Under the pieces are notes generated by a model, which had not been told where the DNA came from, did no database searches, and saw nothing but the letters and a program-made list of their open reading frames with translations. Position numbers and translations under genes: made by a program. From Clostridioides sp. ES-S-0054-01 (GTDB lineage: Bacteria; Bacillota; Clostridia; Peptostreptococcales; Peptostreptococcaceae), in assembly GCA_021561035.1 (NCBI GenBank), contig CP067346.1, forward strand, positions 3,565,001-3,629,000: a stretch of 64,000 bases of DNA. The letters are read 5' to 3'. Positions within the stretch are counted from its first letter, which is position 1, and each line of letters starts with the position of its first letter. Of the stretch, positions 10,887 through 20,232 are shown in pieces.

Positions 10887-13031
10887 CTAAATATTTGTAG
10901 CTGTCATTTTATCTTTCAGACTTTGATACTCTTCTCTTACACATTTCTCTGCTAATTCTTGGTCTTCAAGTTTTTCAAGTTTAACAGCACAATATTTATA
11001 CTCTGGCGTTTTAGATATAGGATCCAAGTTTGCTATTGTAAGTTCATTACAGGCTCCAACCCACCACTGATAAGTCATATATGTTGCACCTTCATTAACT
11101 CTATCAGTAACTGTTGCTCTTGTTATTACACTTCCTCTTCTTGAACTAATTCTAACTAATTCGTCATCTTCAATTCCTAATTTTTCAGCATCGTTAGAAT
11201 TTATTTGAACACGCCCTGGCTCATCTTCTAATGAACTAAGCGTTCTACAATTACCAGTCATTGTTCTTACTGAATAGTGTCCAACCTCTCTTACAGTACA
11301 TAAGCTAAATGGATATTCATCATCTTCAACTTCCATAGGAGGTCTCCATTCAGCAGCGAACAAATTACCTTTACCATTAGGAGTAGAAAACTTTTGACCT
11401 TCATATAGATACATAGTTCCTTTATCTTCCATACTTTCGCTCTTACAAGGCCATTGAACACATCCTTGAGCTTCTATCTTCTCATAAGTAGCACCTAAGA
11501 AATTTGGACATAATTGTCTAAGTTCATCCCATATTTCCTTAGTATTTTTATAATTCATAGGGTAACCCATTGCTGTAGAAATTTCGCTTATAATTTGCCA
11601 GTCTGGTTTTATATCTCCTTGTGGCTCTATAGCCTTTCTCATCAACTGGAATCCTCTATCTGCACATGTATATACTCCCTCATGCTCTCCCCAAGAAGTA
11701 GCTGGAAGTATAACATCAGCGTGAAGTGCTGTCTTATTCATAAATATATCTTGAACAATGACAAACTCCAATTCATCTAAAGCTTCTCTAACTTCTGATG
11801 CATCTGGGTCACTTTGCACTGGGTCTTCTCCAAATATATAATAAGCTTTAAGCTTTTTCTCTTTTAGTACTAAGTTTGGAACTTGAGTTAAACTATAACC
11901 ATTATTAGGAGATAGTTTTACCCCCCAAGCTTTTTCAAACTTTTCTCTTACCTTATCATCAGTTACATTTTGATAACCAGGATATACATTAGGAAGAGCT
12001 CCCATATCACAAGCTCCTTGAACATTATTTTGTCCACGTACAGGACCTATTCCAACACTTTCTCTACCAAAATTACCTGTAAGTAGAGCAATTGATGCAA
12101 GCCCCTTAACTACATCAACAGCTTGACTAAATTGACAGACACCCATTCCGTAAAGTATCATAGCTTTTTTACCTTTTGCATATTCCCTCATAGCTTTTCT
12201 TATAAGCTCTTCTGGAATTCCTGTAATCTTTTCAGCATATTTAGCTGTATATGGTTTAACAATTTCTTTATACTCATCAAATCCTTGTGTATGATTTTGA
12301 ACAAATTCTTTATTGTAAAGACCTTCTTCTATTAAGACATTTCCAAAAGCATTTACTAAAACCATGTTTGTTCCACCTTTTATAGGTAGATGTATATCAG
12401 CAATTCTTGCAGATTCAGTTACTCTAGGGTCAGTAACAATTAATTTAGCACCATTTTTTTTAGCTTTCACTATTCTATTTGCCACTATTGGATGTGAATC
12501 TGCTCCATTATATCCAAATATAAATAAAACATCTGCATTTTCTATCTCTGGTATAGAATTAGACATTGCACCACTACCTAATGAGTAAGCCAGACCGGCT
12601 ACAGATGGCGCATGTCAGACACGAGCACAATGGTCAACATTATTAGTTCCTATTGTAGCTCTCATAAATTTTTGCATTATATAGTTTGCTTCATTACCAG
12701 GTCCTCTTGCAGAACCTGTTCCCATAATAGAATCAGGACCATATTTTTCTTTAATTTCATTTAACCTTGAAGCTGTGTAACTTATAGCCTCATCCCATTC
12801 AACCTCTTCTAGTACACCTTCTTTTCTTATCATTGGCTTTTTTAGCCTAGGTGTTAAAATTTTAGGGTCATTTAGAAAATCCCATCCATAACGACCTTTT
12901 AAACACAAACTTTCTTCATTTGTTCTACCATTAGCTGCTTCAGCTCTTAATATCTTATTATCTTTTACGACTAGATATAATTGACATCCAGCTCCACAGT
13001 ATGGACAAACTGTTAAAATTTTTTTCTCCAT
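10887..13031 (-). CDS. fdhF: Formate dehydrogenase H, selenocysteine-containing
   Basis: This molybdopterin oxidoreductase interconverts formate and CO2. The frame is interrupted by one in-frame TGA at 12615-12617, read as selenocysteine 139: DHCARV-Sec-HAP matches the active-site motif of FdhF enzymes. Reading through gives 714 residues, the usual length. N-terminal Cys residues (CPYCGAGCQ...CLKG) bind a [4Fe-4S] cluster; the molybdopterin-binding blocks and a C-terminal molydop-binding domain (EVGHYSVRTMTGN, YQWWVGACNELT) follow. A bacterial SECIS hairpin lies just after the TGA. It heads the fdhF-fdhD-hydN-hydA-hydN operon, so its likely job is H2-linked CO2 reduction or formate oxidation. 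Calling two separate genes here would be wrong. Confidence 0.95.
12585..12602 (-). promoter_or_regulatory. SECIS element of fdhF
   Basis: Just downstream of the TGA on the minus strand, GTAGCC and GGCTTAC can pair around an apical GGTCT loop. The GGUCU loop is the SelB recognition feature of the E. coli fdhF SECIS, and the distance from the TGA (about 12-30 nt) is right for a bacterial element. Confidence 0.85.
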
Positions 13032-13176
13032 ACATTTCCCCCCTTAAATTTATCCCCTGATAAGTAAAATTTATCTTAAAGATAATGAGTGTTTTTATAA
13101 TATGCAAAATCATAAATATTTTGCAATACTATCTATTAAATTCAACAAATTTCTCACAAGTCCTTTTAAGTTTCAA

Positions 13177-13250
13177 AAAAAATATGTCATAATAATCTTT
13201 ATATTTCAACCATTTAATTAAAATATTCTAGTTCTTATGACATATTTTTT
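13177..13250 (-). terminator. Terminator of the flippase-like gene
   Basis: A 16-bp perfect stem (13177-13192 with 13235-13250) is rich in A/T runs at its ends. It lies 3' of the minus-strand membrane protein gene. The long loop makes it somewhat atypical. Confidence 0.6.
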
Positions 13251-13282
13251 AATATACTTAATATATGTTTCTTTAAACTTAT

Positions 13283-14341
13283 TTAGTTTTCACTTAAAAC
13301 AATATTTCTGCCAATTCTATTTTTCATTCTATAATGAGTAATTACAGTAAATATTCCACTTCCAATTAGAATCAAATAGTACATAAATCCACCATATAAA
13401 AATACTGCATATCCCATCAAAGGTTGAGGGAATACTGATTTGAATATAGTGAAAAACGCCAATTCATTGGCTCCTACATTTCCAGGTGTTGGTATTGGAG
13501 ATATTGCCATATATAAAAATGCTTGTAATGTTAATATATATATATAACTATAACCTTGTAGATTAAATGCTTTATATATCCAAAATGAAACACTAAAATA
13601 AGCAGTTAATTGAATAAAAGTCACTATTATGGTTGATATTAGTACTTTTTTATTCTTAGCAAAAAAACTTATTGCTTTACTATAATCATCTATAAAAGTT
13701 TCTATAGATTCAACCTTATTATCTAAAAATTTTAAAAATTTAAATTTTGATAAATACTTTATAGAAATTTTCGTAAAATATTTTATTTTTTGAGGATTTA
13801 AAATAACTAATATTATCATAATTAAGACAAACGAATTGATAGCTATCCCTAAAAACACCAAAGGCATAATCACTTTCATCTGTTTTTCTAACATGGCAAA
13901 ATTCATTAACACAAGTATTGTGCAATAAAAAGTAACTACTATTTGAAAAATAATAGACTTATTAGTAACAACTGCACTTGCTTTACTAAGTGGCATTTTA
14001 CATTTTTTAAGTACATATATCTGTACTGGTTGGCTTCCTGAAGCAAAAGGAGTTATTAAATTATAATAAAATCCCATAATGGCTAGCTTAAAACCAATAA
14101 ATCTAATATTAACTTTGTGAGTGCTTTCTATAATTATCTTCATTACTACTCCTTCAAGCATTATATGACACATTATTGCTAAAGCACCTATGAATAAAAA
14201 CTTCTTATCTACCATAACTATAACATTTGATAGCATTTTAATATCCAATGTTTTAAATACTAGGTAAATTGTTATACCTATTAACAAAACTAAAAATGTA
14301 TACTGCAGTAAACTCTTTCTAATATTCTTTAGTTTATCCAT
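13283..14341 (-). CDS. Lysylphosphatidylglycerol synthase TM-region / YbhN-like membrane protein
   Basis: An integral membrane protein of about 352 residues with roughly eight hydrophobic helices. It has the hallmarks of the UPF0104/YbhN family, the flippase-type domain also found in MprF: an ITPFASGSQPVQIYVLKK block and a SPIPTPGNVGANELAFF block. MprF's catalytic domain is absent, so it should translocate rather than synthesise a lipid. The start at 14341 has AAAGGAAGG at good spacing; the longer frame begins with a TTG upstream of it. The response regulator gene lies upstream on the same strand about 200 bp away and might control it, which is inference. Confidence 0.8.
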   Translation of the reverse strand: MDKLKNIRKSLLQYTFLVLLIGITIYLVFKTLDIKMLSNVIVMVDKKFLFIGALAIMCHIMLEGVVMKIIIESTHKVNIRFIGFKLAIMGFYYNLITPFASGSQPVQIYVLKKCKMPLSKASAVVTNKSIIFQIVVTFYCTILVLMNFAMLEKQMKVIMPLVFLGIAINSFVLIMIILVILNPQKIKYFTKISIKYLSKFKFLKFLDNKVESIETFIDDYSKAISFFAKNKKVLISTIIVTFIQLTAYFSVSFWIYKAFNLQGYSYIYILTLQAFLYMAISPIPTPGNVGANELAFFTIFKSVFPQPLMGYAVFLYGGFMYYLILIGSGIFTVITHYRMKNRIGRNIVLSEN

Positions 14342-14551
14342 CAGAGATAACCTTCCTTTGCTCAAGATTTATACTAAATACTATATTATTAGTATACACT
14401 ACGAATCTTAATATTTTATAACAAAATACCTTACAATTTTGTCATTTACAAAAAATATTAATTTATAAATTAAATTTTAATATATAGATTAATATTTTAC
14501 AAACATTTTGTAGACATATATAATATTTTCACTAAAAAATACTTATATTTA

Positions 14552-15211
14552 CTACACCCATTTGTACCCTATCCCCCATACTGTTTCTATTGTATAAATA
14601 TCATATTGTTTTAATTTACTTCGTATATTTTTTATATGCTCTGTAATAGTGCTTATATCACTTTCTCCATCAAATCCATATACTGACTCATATATTCTCT
14701 CTTTTGAAAATACTTGCCCTTTATTTTTTGCTAAAAATTCACATATTAGATATTCACTTTTAGTAAAATTGATTTTCTTACCATCAACTGAAACTTCTTT
14801 ACCTAAAAAGTTAAATTGAACATTTGAGATAGTTAATAAATTCTTTTTTTCTCTATTTTCTCTTCTTAAATGAGCAGTTATCCTAGCCCTTAATTCTCCT
14901 ACACCAAAAGGTTTGGTTATATAATCATCTGCCCCTATACCAAGACCATACATAATATCACTTTCCATATTTTTGGCTGTCAAAAATAGTATTGGACAAT
15001 CAACCTTATTTCTTATAGCTTTGCACACTTCAAAACCATCAATCTTAGGCATCATTACATCTAATATTATTAGATTAAAAGAGTTAAAATTTATATCCAT
15101 AGCATTCTCTACATCACTAATCACCTTTACTTCGTGACCATCTTTCTTTAATACATTTTCCATCAGCTTTAACATATCTAGCTCATCATCTATTACTAAT
15201 ATCTTAGACAT
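14552..15211 (-). CDS. OmpR/PhoB-family response regulator (orphan)
   Basis: A 219-residue response regulator. The receiver domain shows the acidic pair DDELD, the phospho-acceptor Asp in LIILDVMMPKIDGFEV near residue 51, and the K in ITKPFG near 100. The C-terminal winged helix (VSVDGKKINFTKSEYLI...TIETVWGIGYKWV) is of the OmpR class. GGAGG precedes the ATG. No sensor kinase gene lies adjacent on either side, so the cognate kinase must be elsewhere or the protein works independently. The nearest downstream gene on its strand encodes the flippase-like membrane protein. Confidence 0.9.
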   Translation of the reverse strand: MSKILVIDDELDMLKLMENVLKKDGHEVKVISDVENAMDINFNSFNLIILDVMMPKIDGFEVCKAIRNKVDCPILFLTAKNMESDIMYGLGIGADDYITKPFGVGELRARITAHLRRENREKKNLLTISNVQFNFLGKEVSVDGKKINFTKSEYLICEFLAKNKGQVFSKERIYESVYGFDGESDISTITEHIKNIRSKLKQYDIYTIETVWGIGYKWV

Positions 15212-15522
15212 ACTAACTCCTCCATTTATATGTTTAATAACATTTTAATTCATACCTTTAATAATATATTTGCAAATTTACATCTACTATCATACTCCCA
15301 TATTACAGTTTATAATAACTACTTAATATTTTACAAATAAAATATTTTAGATACAAAAACTTCTCATTTCAAACACTTTGTATTTATTTTACCTATGTTT
15401 TACTTAAATATCAAAATTTATTTAATAACTTATTATTGTAATATTCTAAATATGTAATAAAATCAATAATAAGAGAACTTATTATGAACACATCTTTAAT
15501 TATTTAAATTGGAGGAAAAATT
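15212..15522. other. Divergent intergenic region
   Basis: AT-rich spacer between the minus-strand response regulator and the plus-strand DUF3786 gene. It must hold both promoters. I could not assign a convincing -35/-10 pair or operator. Confidence 0.4.
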
Positions 15523-16152
15523 ATGGACGAAAAGTTAACAAAAAGTAATTATAATGTTCCATTTGACTATGCTCGAGAAAAATTTAAGGAATTAGACCCT
15601 CATACAATTAGTAATTTAAGTAATATATCTTTCAACAGTTATTTAAGCAGGTTTACACTCAATTTTTTTGATAGACAATATATCATAGATTATCCAAGTG
15701 GAGAAGTTTGGAATGATAATGGTAGTATCTGTAGAAACTTTGAACTTAAAATTTTGATAATTAGATACTTAATCAATGCTAAAGGTATCCCTAGAACTAA
15801 TAAATATGTGACTTTTAAGGAAATACCAGGAGGCAATGTTTACTATCCAAACTTTTTAAACAGAACTCTGTCTAGACTTTCAGAAGTTTTTATATCACAA
15901 ATAGACAAGTATAAGTTGGTTATGGAAAATATTGGAGCTGAAAAAGTAGATATGGGAGATTTAGCCTATAAGTTTACATATATGGGTAATACATCTATGA
16001 TATTTATACTTTGGTTTGGAGATGACGAATTCCCTCCAAATTCAAATATATTATTTGATTCTAACATAGTTTATTACTTTAATGCTGAAGATTTAGCAGT
16101 TGTTCCTGATACAGCTATAGATGCAATTTTGAATAAAATAAATAAATTATAA
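15523..16152 (+). CDS. DUF3786 domain protein
   Basis: A 209-residue soluble protein recognised as a DUF3786 member by the middle section (FFDRQYIIDYPSGEVWNDNG...EIPGGNVYYPNF) and the C-terminal block MIFILWFGDDEFPPNSNILFD. Family members occur in anaerobes, often near corrinoid or iron-sulfur proteins, and the function is unknown. A GGAGG precedes the ATG. It has no signal peptide or membrane segment. It stands alone on the plus strand. Confidence 0.75.
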   Translation: MDEKLTKSNYNVPFDYAREKFKELDPHTISNLSNISFNSYLSRFTLNFFDRQYIIDYPSGEVWNDNGSICRNFELKILIIRYLINAKGIPRTNKYVTFKEIPGGNVYYPNFLNRTLSRLSEVFISQIDKYKLVMENIGAEKVDMGDLAYKFTYMGNTSMIFILWFGDDEFPPNSNILFDSNIVYYFNAEDLAVVPDTAIDAILNKINKL

Positions 16153-16179
16153 TAGTATCCTTTATCTGTTAGAATTAGG

Positions 16180-16338
16180 TATGAACCCCAAAGATACTTT
16201 GCTTCAAGTGTGTGCTGAATTGATATTTAGTACATGGCGAGAAGATTGGCATTTAAACTATATAAACTATCTTTTTGTAAAAAAGGTAAGCCAAGTGAAG
16301 TAGCTACAACACACTATTATGAAATATTAAAAAACTAG
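16180..16338 (+). pseudogene. Short gene remnant downstream of DUF3786
   Basis: Two overlapping short frames together read like one coding fragment: MNPKDTLLQVCAELIFSTWR at 16182 onward, then, after a +1 shift near 16285, GKPSEVATTHYYEILKN and a stop. The shift and small size suggest a decayed gene tail. I do not recognise the family. Confidence 0.25.
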
Positions 16339-16358
16339 AAAAATAACAGTTATATACA

Positions 16359-16395
16359 AAAATAGTGGCTTTTCATTTTTTATAGCCACTATTTT
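16359..16395. terminator. Bidirectional intrinsic terminator
   Basis: A perfect 12-bp stem (16359-16370 with 16384-16395) has A/T-rich outer bases. It lies between the plus-strand DUF3786 region and the convergent DUF1062 gene. Confidence 0.75.
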
Positions 16396-16495
16396 CTTTA
16401 AAAATGTTGTTCTAGAAAACATATTAAGTTAGTTACTCTACTAAACCTCACATGACTAAAGTCACAGTGTTCCTGCTTCATAGAATTTTGCATAA

Positions 16496-17071
16496 TCAAT
16501 TTGAAGACGTTTTCTTCTCCTTGCCTACCTCTAATACAATTTCATAATTTAATTTACTTTTCTTTAAATCAACTCCAGATATACTTTTAATAGTCCCAAA
16601 ATCTAACATTTCATCAAATGCTTTCCTAGATAAACCTAGTTTTTCACGTAATAATATTGACACCTTTAATTGAGATGGATACTTACTTACAATACGAAGT
16701 TGTGTAAGGTCATTAATATTAATTTCTTGACCTACTATTTTATATTTTGGAATACCAGCTTCTGCTCCATTTCTATGCAAAAGTTCCACATTCATAGCAT
16801 ATTGCTTAACAAGATTCTCATCATTTGTATGGAATTGTTCTAGTATTTCTGGATTTAAGTTTTTTGGATTTATACGAGAATATATAGTTGAATTCCATGT
16901 TGTATCACATTTTGAACACTTATATATCAACCATATATCCAAATACTTATGTTGAGCATTAACTCTAAATAAACCTGAACAAACATATTCAGTCTTTTTT
17001 CCGCATTTTTTACAATACCTAATTACTGGTAGCTGGGAGATATATTCCACCTCCCAGATAATTTTTTGCAT
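16496..17071 (-). CDS. DUF1062 domain protein
   Basis: A 191-residue protein of the DUF1062 family. The N-terminal half is a zinc-ribbon-like region (CKKCGKKTEYVCSG...YKCSKCDTTWNSTIYSRINP) and the C-terminal half (LKVSILLREKLGLSRKAFDEMLDFG) resembles an S4-like or helix-turn-helix module. Two CxxC pairs suggest metal binding. AAAGGA precedes the ATG. No neighbour shares its orientation closely. The function is unknown. Confidence 0.75.
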   Translation of the reverse strand: MQKIIWEVEYISQLPVIRYCKKCGKKTEYVCSGLFRVNAQHKYLDIWLIYKCSKCDTTWNSTIYSRINPKNLNPEILEQFHTNDENLVKQYAMNVELLHRNGAEAGIPKYKIVGQEININDLTQLRIVSKYPSQLKVSILLREKLGLSRKAFDEMLDFGTIKSISGVDLKKSKLNYEIVLEVGKEKKTSSN

Positions 17072-17317
17072 AATACAATTTCCTTTCTATAAAGTTACTA
17101 AACTAATAGAAAGTTATGAAAAGGTGGAATATAATCAAGTATTTTTTTCAAAACAGACCCTCCTAAACTTTTAATAAATTTTAATTTCACACATATAAAA
17201 AATTCTTAATATGTACTTTACAACTAGAGTTATTATCTTACTGTATAAGTTATTGAAATTACTTAAATTATAACATCCATTTATAATAAACTATACCTCA
17301 AACACTCTTAGTAAAAG

Positions 17318-17351
17318 AAAATGAGCCAGCATAATTATACTGGCTCATTTT
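17318..17351 (-). terminator. Terminator of the CD3324-family gene
   Basis: A 12-bp perfect stem (17318-17329 with 17340-17351) with terminal A/T runs overlaps the last codons of the CD3324-family frame. Confidence 0.75.
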
Positions 17352-17629
17352 TAACTATCTTTTCTTTTTTCTTGTAATACAATTCTTTGAATGCTTTTCA
17401 AAGATAAATAATATTTTTCTGATAAATATTGTAAATCGTACCCAATTTGGTAATCTTCATAAATCTGCATATTTCTAATTGCTAAATCTTCACGAGTAGA
17501 TGTATTGCTTCCCCATTCTTTTTTATTATTTGATTTTCTAGGAATATAGATACATTCGCCATCTACATATTCTTGTATCAATTCAAGTAATTCTTCTGGT
17601 AATATATGTATTGCTTTTTTATAGCTCAT
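17351..17629 (-). CDS. CD3324-family small DNA-binding-like protein
   Basis: A 92-residue protein (MSYKKAIHILPEELLELIQ...) matching what is named the CD3324 family after a C. difficile locus. The layout is a YVDGECIYIPRK beta segment followed by a C-terminal helix-turn-helix-like part (QIGYDLQYLSEKYYLSLKSIQRIVLQ). That is close to small Mor-type or sigma-like regulators often found with mobile elements. TAGGAGAG precedes the ATG. The target and role are unknown; regulation is the most likely function. Confidence 0.7.
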   Translation of the reverse strand: MSYKKAIHILPEELLELIQEYVDGECIYIPRKSNNKKEWGSNTSTREDLAIRNMQIYEDYQIGYDLQYLSEKYYLSLKSIQRIVLQEKRKDS

Positions 17630-17671
17630 TTTGCTCTCCTATTAAATAGTAATTTTTCATTAGGAATAACA

Positions 17672-17714
17672 AAGGGCTATTTATATATTAAATTTTACAA
17701 TTGCAATAGCCCTT
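17672..17714. terminator. Possible hairpin upstream of the CD3324-family gene
   Basis: A 9-bp perfect stem (17672-17680 with 17706-17714) has a 25-base loop. No clear T run follows, so a terminator role is uncertain. The rest of 17630-17938 is AT-rich with no gene visible. Confidence 0.35.
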
Positions 17715-17938
17715 GCTATGCAAAAATAAAGATTAAATCAAACATAAAGTCTCAACCCTCCTTGTATGTTACAGGATACATATAATTCTATCAGCAGTAT
17801 AAATAGTTGTCAATTAACATAAATTCTTTATCTAGTATTTATATTTACTTTATTTAGTATTCATATTATCTTTATTTTAGTAACTAAAGTTTTTTCATTA
17901 TAAATTATATTTAAAGTTATTAATCAGCAATAAACCCG

Positions 17939-18700
17939 TTATTTTAATGGGTTTATTGCTGAACAAGGAACTCCAACTATACACTTTCCACAAATGTCAC
18001 ATCCACCTATATGAGCATATTTTTTTTCATTTATCATGCACATTTCATAACACTTATCTCTATCAAATCCGTCTTCTTTTAAAGCCTCTTTTACACATTT
18101 ACCAACACATTTTTTGCAGGTATTATTATGTTTATACAAGCAGTATTCATTTTTTGGTCTTTTAGTTGGTTTTAATTCTAAACTTGTGATTATGCTTCCT
18201 ACTCTTCCACAACACCCTTTTTCTGTAATAAGCATATTATTTAAGCCAAAAGTTCCAAGACCTGCTATGAATGCTACATGTCTTTGTGACCAATCGCTGA
18301 CCAATCTTTCACTATCAAAATTATATGACCCAGGAATAGCATATGAATTAAATCCTAGCTTCTCTAGTTCTCCACATAAAAAACTATTTAAATTTGAAAT
18401 CAATATATTAGTTTCTATGTATGCTCTTGCCCATATTTCAGAACATTCAAATCCTCCAATATTGCTATTATTTATACTTTCATCAAAAGGTATAAAATAT
18501 GTAATTACAGTTTTGCCATCTTTCAAAAAATCTTTCGGCATAGCATGAGATGTTCCTACAGCACTTTTTAACTTCTGAAACATATCATCTTCGGCAGATG
18601 CATAAGCAAATAAAAGTTCTTGCCACTTTGTAGTTATATTATTTGATTTATAATAATCTTTTACAAAGTTGTTCATTAATATTTCAATCTTATTTTTCAC
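17939..18700 (-). CDS. QueG-like iron-sulfur protein (epoxyqueuosine reductase-related)
   Basis: A 253-residue protein related to the QueG/DUF1730 class. The core has RHVAFIAGLGTFGLNNMLITEKG, typical of the cobalamin-binding QueG fold. It is followed by cysteine clusters CLYKHNNTCKKCVGKCV and CDICGKCIVGVPC that predict two [4Fe-4S] centres. It lacks the C-terminal HEAT-repeat domain of full QueG, so a different reductase role is likely. Translation starts at a GTG behind GGGGGG. It is monocistronic. The QueG relationship is clear; the substrate is unknown. Confidence 0.75.
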   Translation of the reverse strand: MKNKIEILMNNFVKDYYKSNNITTKWQELLFAYASAEDDMFQKLKSAVGTSHAMPKDFLKDGKTVITYFIPFDESINNSNIGGFECSEIWARAYIETNILISNLNSFLCGELEKLGFNSYAIPGSYNFDSERLVSDWSQRHVAFIAGLGTFGLNNMLITEKGCCGRVGSIITSLELKPTKRPKNEYCLYKHNNTCKKCVGKCVKEALKEDGFDRDKCYEMCMINEKKYAHIGGCDICGKCIVGVPCSAINPLK

Positions 18701-18892
18701 AATATCCCCCCTATATAATTCTGTATTTCCAATTTAATGTTATTATTTTATATTATATAATAGTACTCTATATCCTGCTTATCAATTAATATTAAAATTA
18801 TGTTTATAAATTAATATTAAAAAAGGTGATGTCTCAAAATAAAAATTTGAATCACTCTATAAAAACCATCTTCAAATAATCTCTTTATAAAT

Positions 18893-18928
18893 AAAAAACA
18901 TACAGACTATCTAGTCAGTATGTTTTTT
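18893..18928 (-). terminator. Terminator of the Cys/Met PLP enzyme gene
   Basis: AAAAAACATACAGACT pairs with AGTCAGTATGTTTTTT around a four-base loop, one internal mismatch, with T runs on both strands. It lies 3' of the minus-strand PLP enzyme gene. Confidence 0.75.
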
Positions 18929-18945
18929 TATTTATAATTATTATT

Positions 18946-20136
18946 TTATAAAATAGATAGAGCATCATTTAAGTCATTGATTAAATCTTCACTATTTTCA
19001 AGACCTAAGCTTATTCTTATTGTATATGGTGACACATTTAATGCTTTCGCTTGTTCTAAAGTCATTTCATTTAATATAGCTATATTTGGAGCAAATACTA
19101 AACTTTCATGACCTCCCCAACTTACGCCTATTTTGAATAAGTCTAATTTATTTATAAATTTTTTAACATCAGTTACTTCTTTTGCATCTATTTCAAAACT
19201 TAATAATGAAGTATAGTTAAGTAATTGTTTCTTTGCTAGTTCTTTCTGAGTAAAATCTTTAGATAATGGGTGATATACTTTAGTAACTGATGGATGATTG
19301 TCTAAAAATTCAACTACTTCTTTAGCATTTTTAGTATGTATTGATAATCTAGCATGTAGAGTTCTTAACCCCCTTATGACTAAAAATGCTTCAAAAGGTG
19401 ATAATTTTGCACCATACAGAGCCAGTTCACTACCTCTTATTTCCTCTATATCGTTTTTGCTACCTATTATACATCCACCAACTACATCTGAATGGCCATT
19501 TAAATATTTAGATAGAGAATGAACTTCTAAATCAACCCCCATCTCTATACATCTTTGATATAATGGTGTGGCCCAAGTATTATCTATTACTGTTTTTATA
19601 TTATGTTTTTTTGCCAACTCTACAATGGCTTTTATATCTTGCATTTTAAATACTGCTGTTGAAGGACACTCTAGGTATATTAAAGTCGTATTTGCCTCTA
19701 TAGCATTTTCAAAATCTTCTATTTTATCACCCTCAACTATTGTATTTTCTATATTTCCTTTTATTTTTAATTCTTTTGTTATAAAGTTCATTGTAGGATT
19801 ATATAAATTGTTTGAAGCTATTATATGGTCACCACTTTTTACAAAATGAAGTATAGCACTTGATATAGCACCCATTCCTGAACCAAAAGTTATACTTGCT
19901 TCAGCATTAGCCAATGTTGCTAATTTTACTTCTAGAACATCATTAGTTGGATTTTTAGTTCTTGAATAAAGATACCCATCTTTTGAACCTTCAAAATATG
20001 CCTCTATATCTTCATATGTACTTCTTGCAAATATTGATGATTGATATATGGGTGGATTTACAGCTCCGTAATTTCCATCTAAATTTTCTCCTGCATGATT
20101 TATTAATGTATCTATTTTGTATTTTTTTTTATCCAT
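18946..20136 (-). CDS. Cys/Met metabolism PLP-dependent enzyme (gamma-synthase/lyase family)
   Basis: A 396-residue fold-type I PLP enzyme of the cystathionine gamma-synthase / methionine gamma-lyase family. Visible features are YSRTKNPTNDVLE, the PLP phosphate loop FGSGMGAISSAI near 80, the aspartate in TVIDNTWATPLYQ near 185, and the PLP lysine in EVHSLSKYLNGHSDVVGG near 210. The family does gamma-elimination or replacement on homoserine esters, cystathionine or methionine, and sequence alone does not decide which. AAGGAG precedes the ATG. It lies directly downstream of an nhaC antiporter gene with about 95 bp between, so uptake of a sulfur amino acid and its lysis may be linked. Confidence 0.85.
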   Translation of the reverse strand: MDKKKYKIDTLINHAGENLDGNYGAVNPPIYQSSIFARSTYEDIEAYFEGSKDGYLYSRTKNPTNDVLEVKLATLANAEASITFGSGMGAISSAILHFVKSGDHIIASNNLYNPTMNFITKELKIKGNIENTIVEGDKIEDFENAIEANTTLIYLECPSTAVFKMQDIKAIVELAKKHNIKTVIDNTWATPLYQRCIEMGVDLEVHSLSKYLNGHSDVVGGCIIGSKNDIEEIRGSELALYGAKLSPFEAFLVIRGLRTLHARLSIHTKNAKEVVEFLDNHPSVTKVYHPLSKDFTQKELAKKQLLNYTSLLSFEIDAKEVTDVKKFINKLDLFKIGVSWGGHESLVFAPNIAILNEMTLEQAKALNVSPYTIRISLGLENSEDLINDLNDALSIL

Positions 20137-20175
20137 GTTTTTAATCTCCTTATAAAATGTCTTTATATCAAAGAT

Positions 20176-20213
20176 ACATTTAACATAACCTATTTTTATA
20201 GGCTATGTTAAAT
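20176..20213 (-). repeat. Hairpin between nhaC and PLP enzyme genes
   Basis: TTTAACATAACCTAT and ATAGGCTATGTTAAA form a near-perfect stem with a short T-rich loop. It could attenuate transcription from nhaC into the PLP gene, or protect an mRNA end. No strong T run follows. Confidence 0.5.
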
Positions 20214-20232
20214 TATAAAATTAAAACCTTTA

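Noticed and set aside
10887-13031. Two separate formate dehydrogenase fragments, suggesting a pseudogene
   Set aside because: The only interruption is a TGA at the selenocysteine active site followed by a SECIS hairpin with GGUCU loop.
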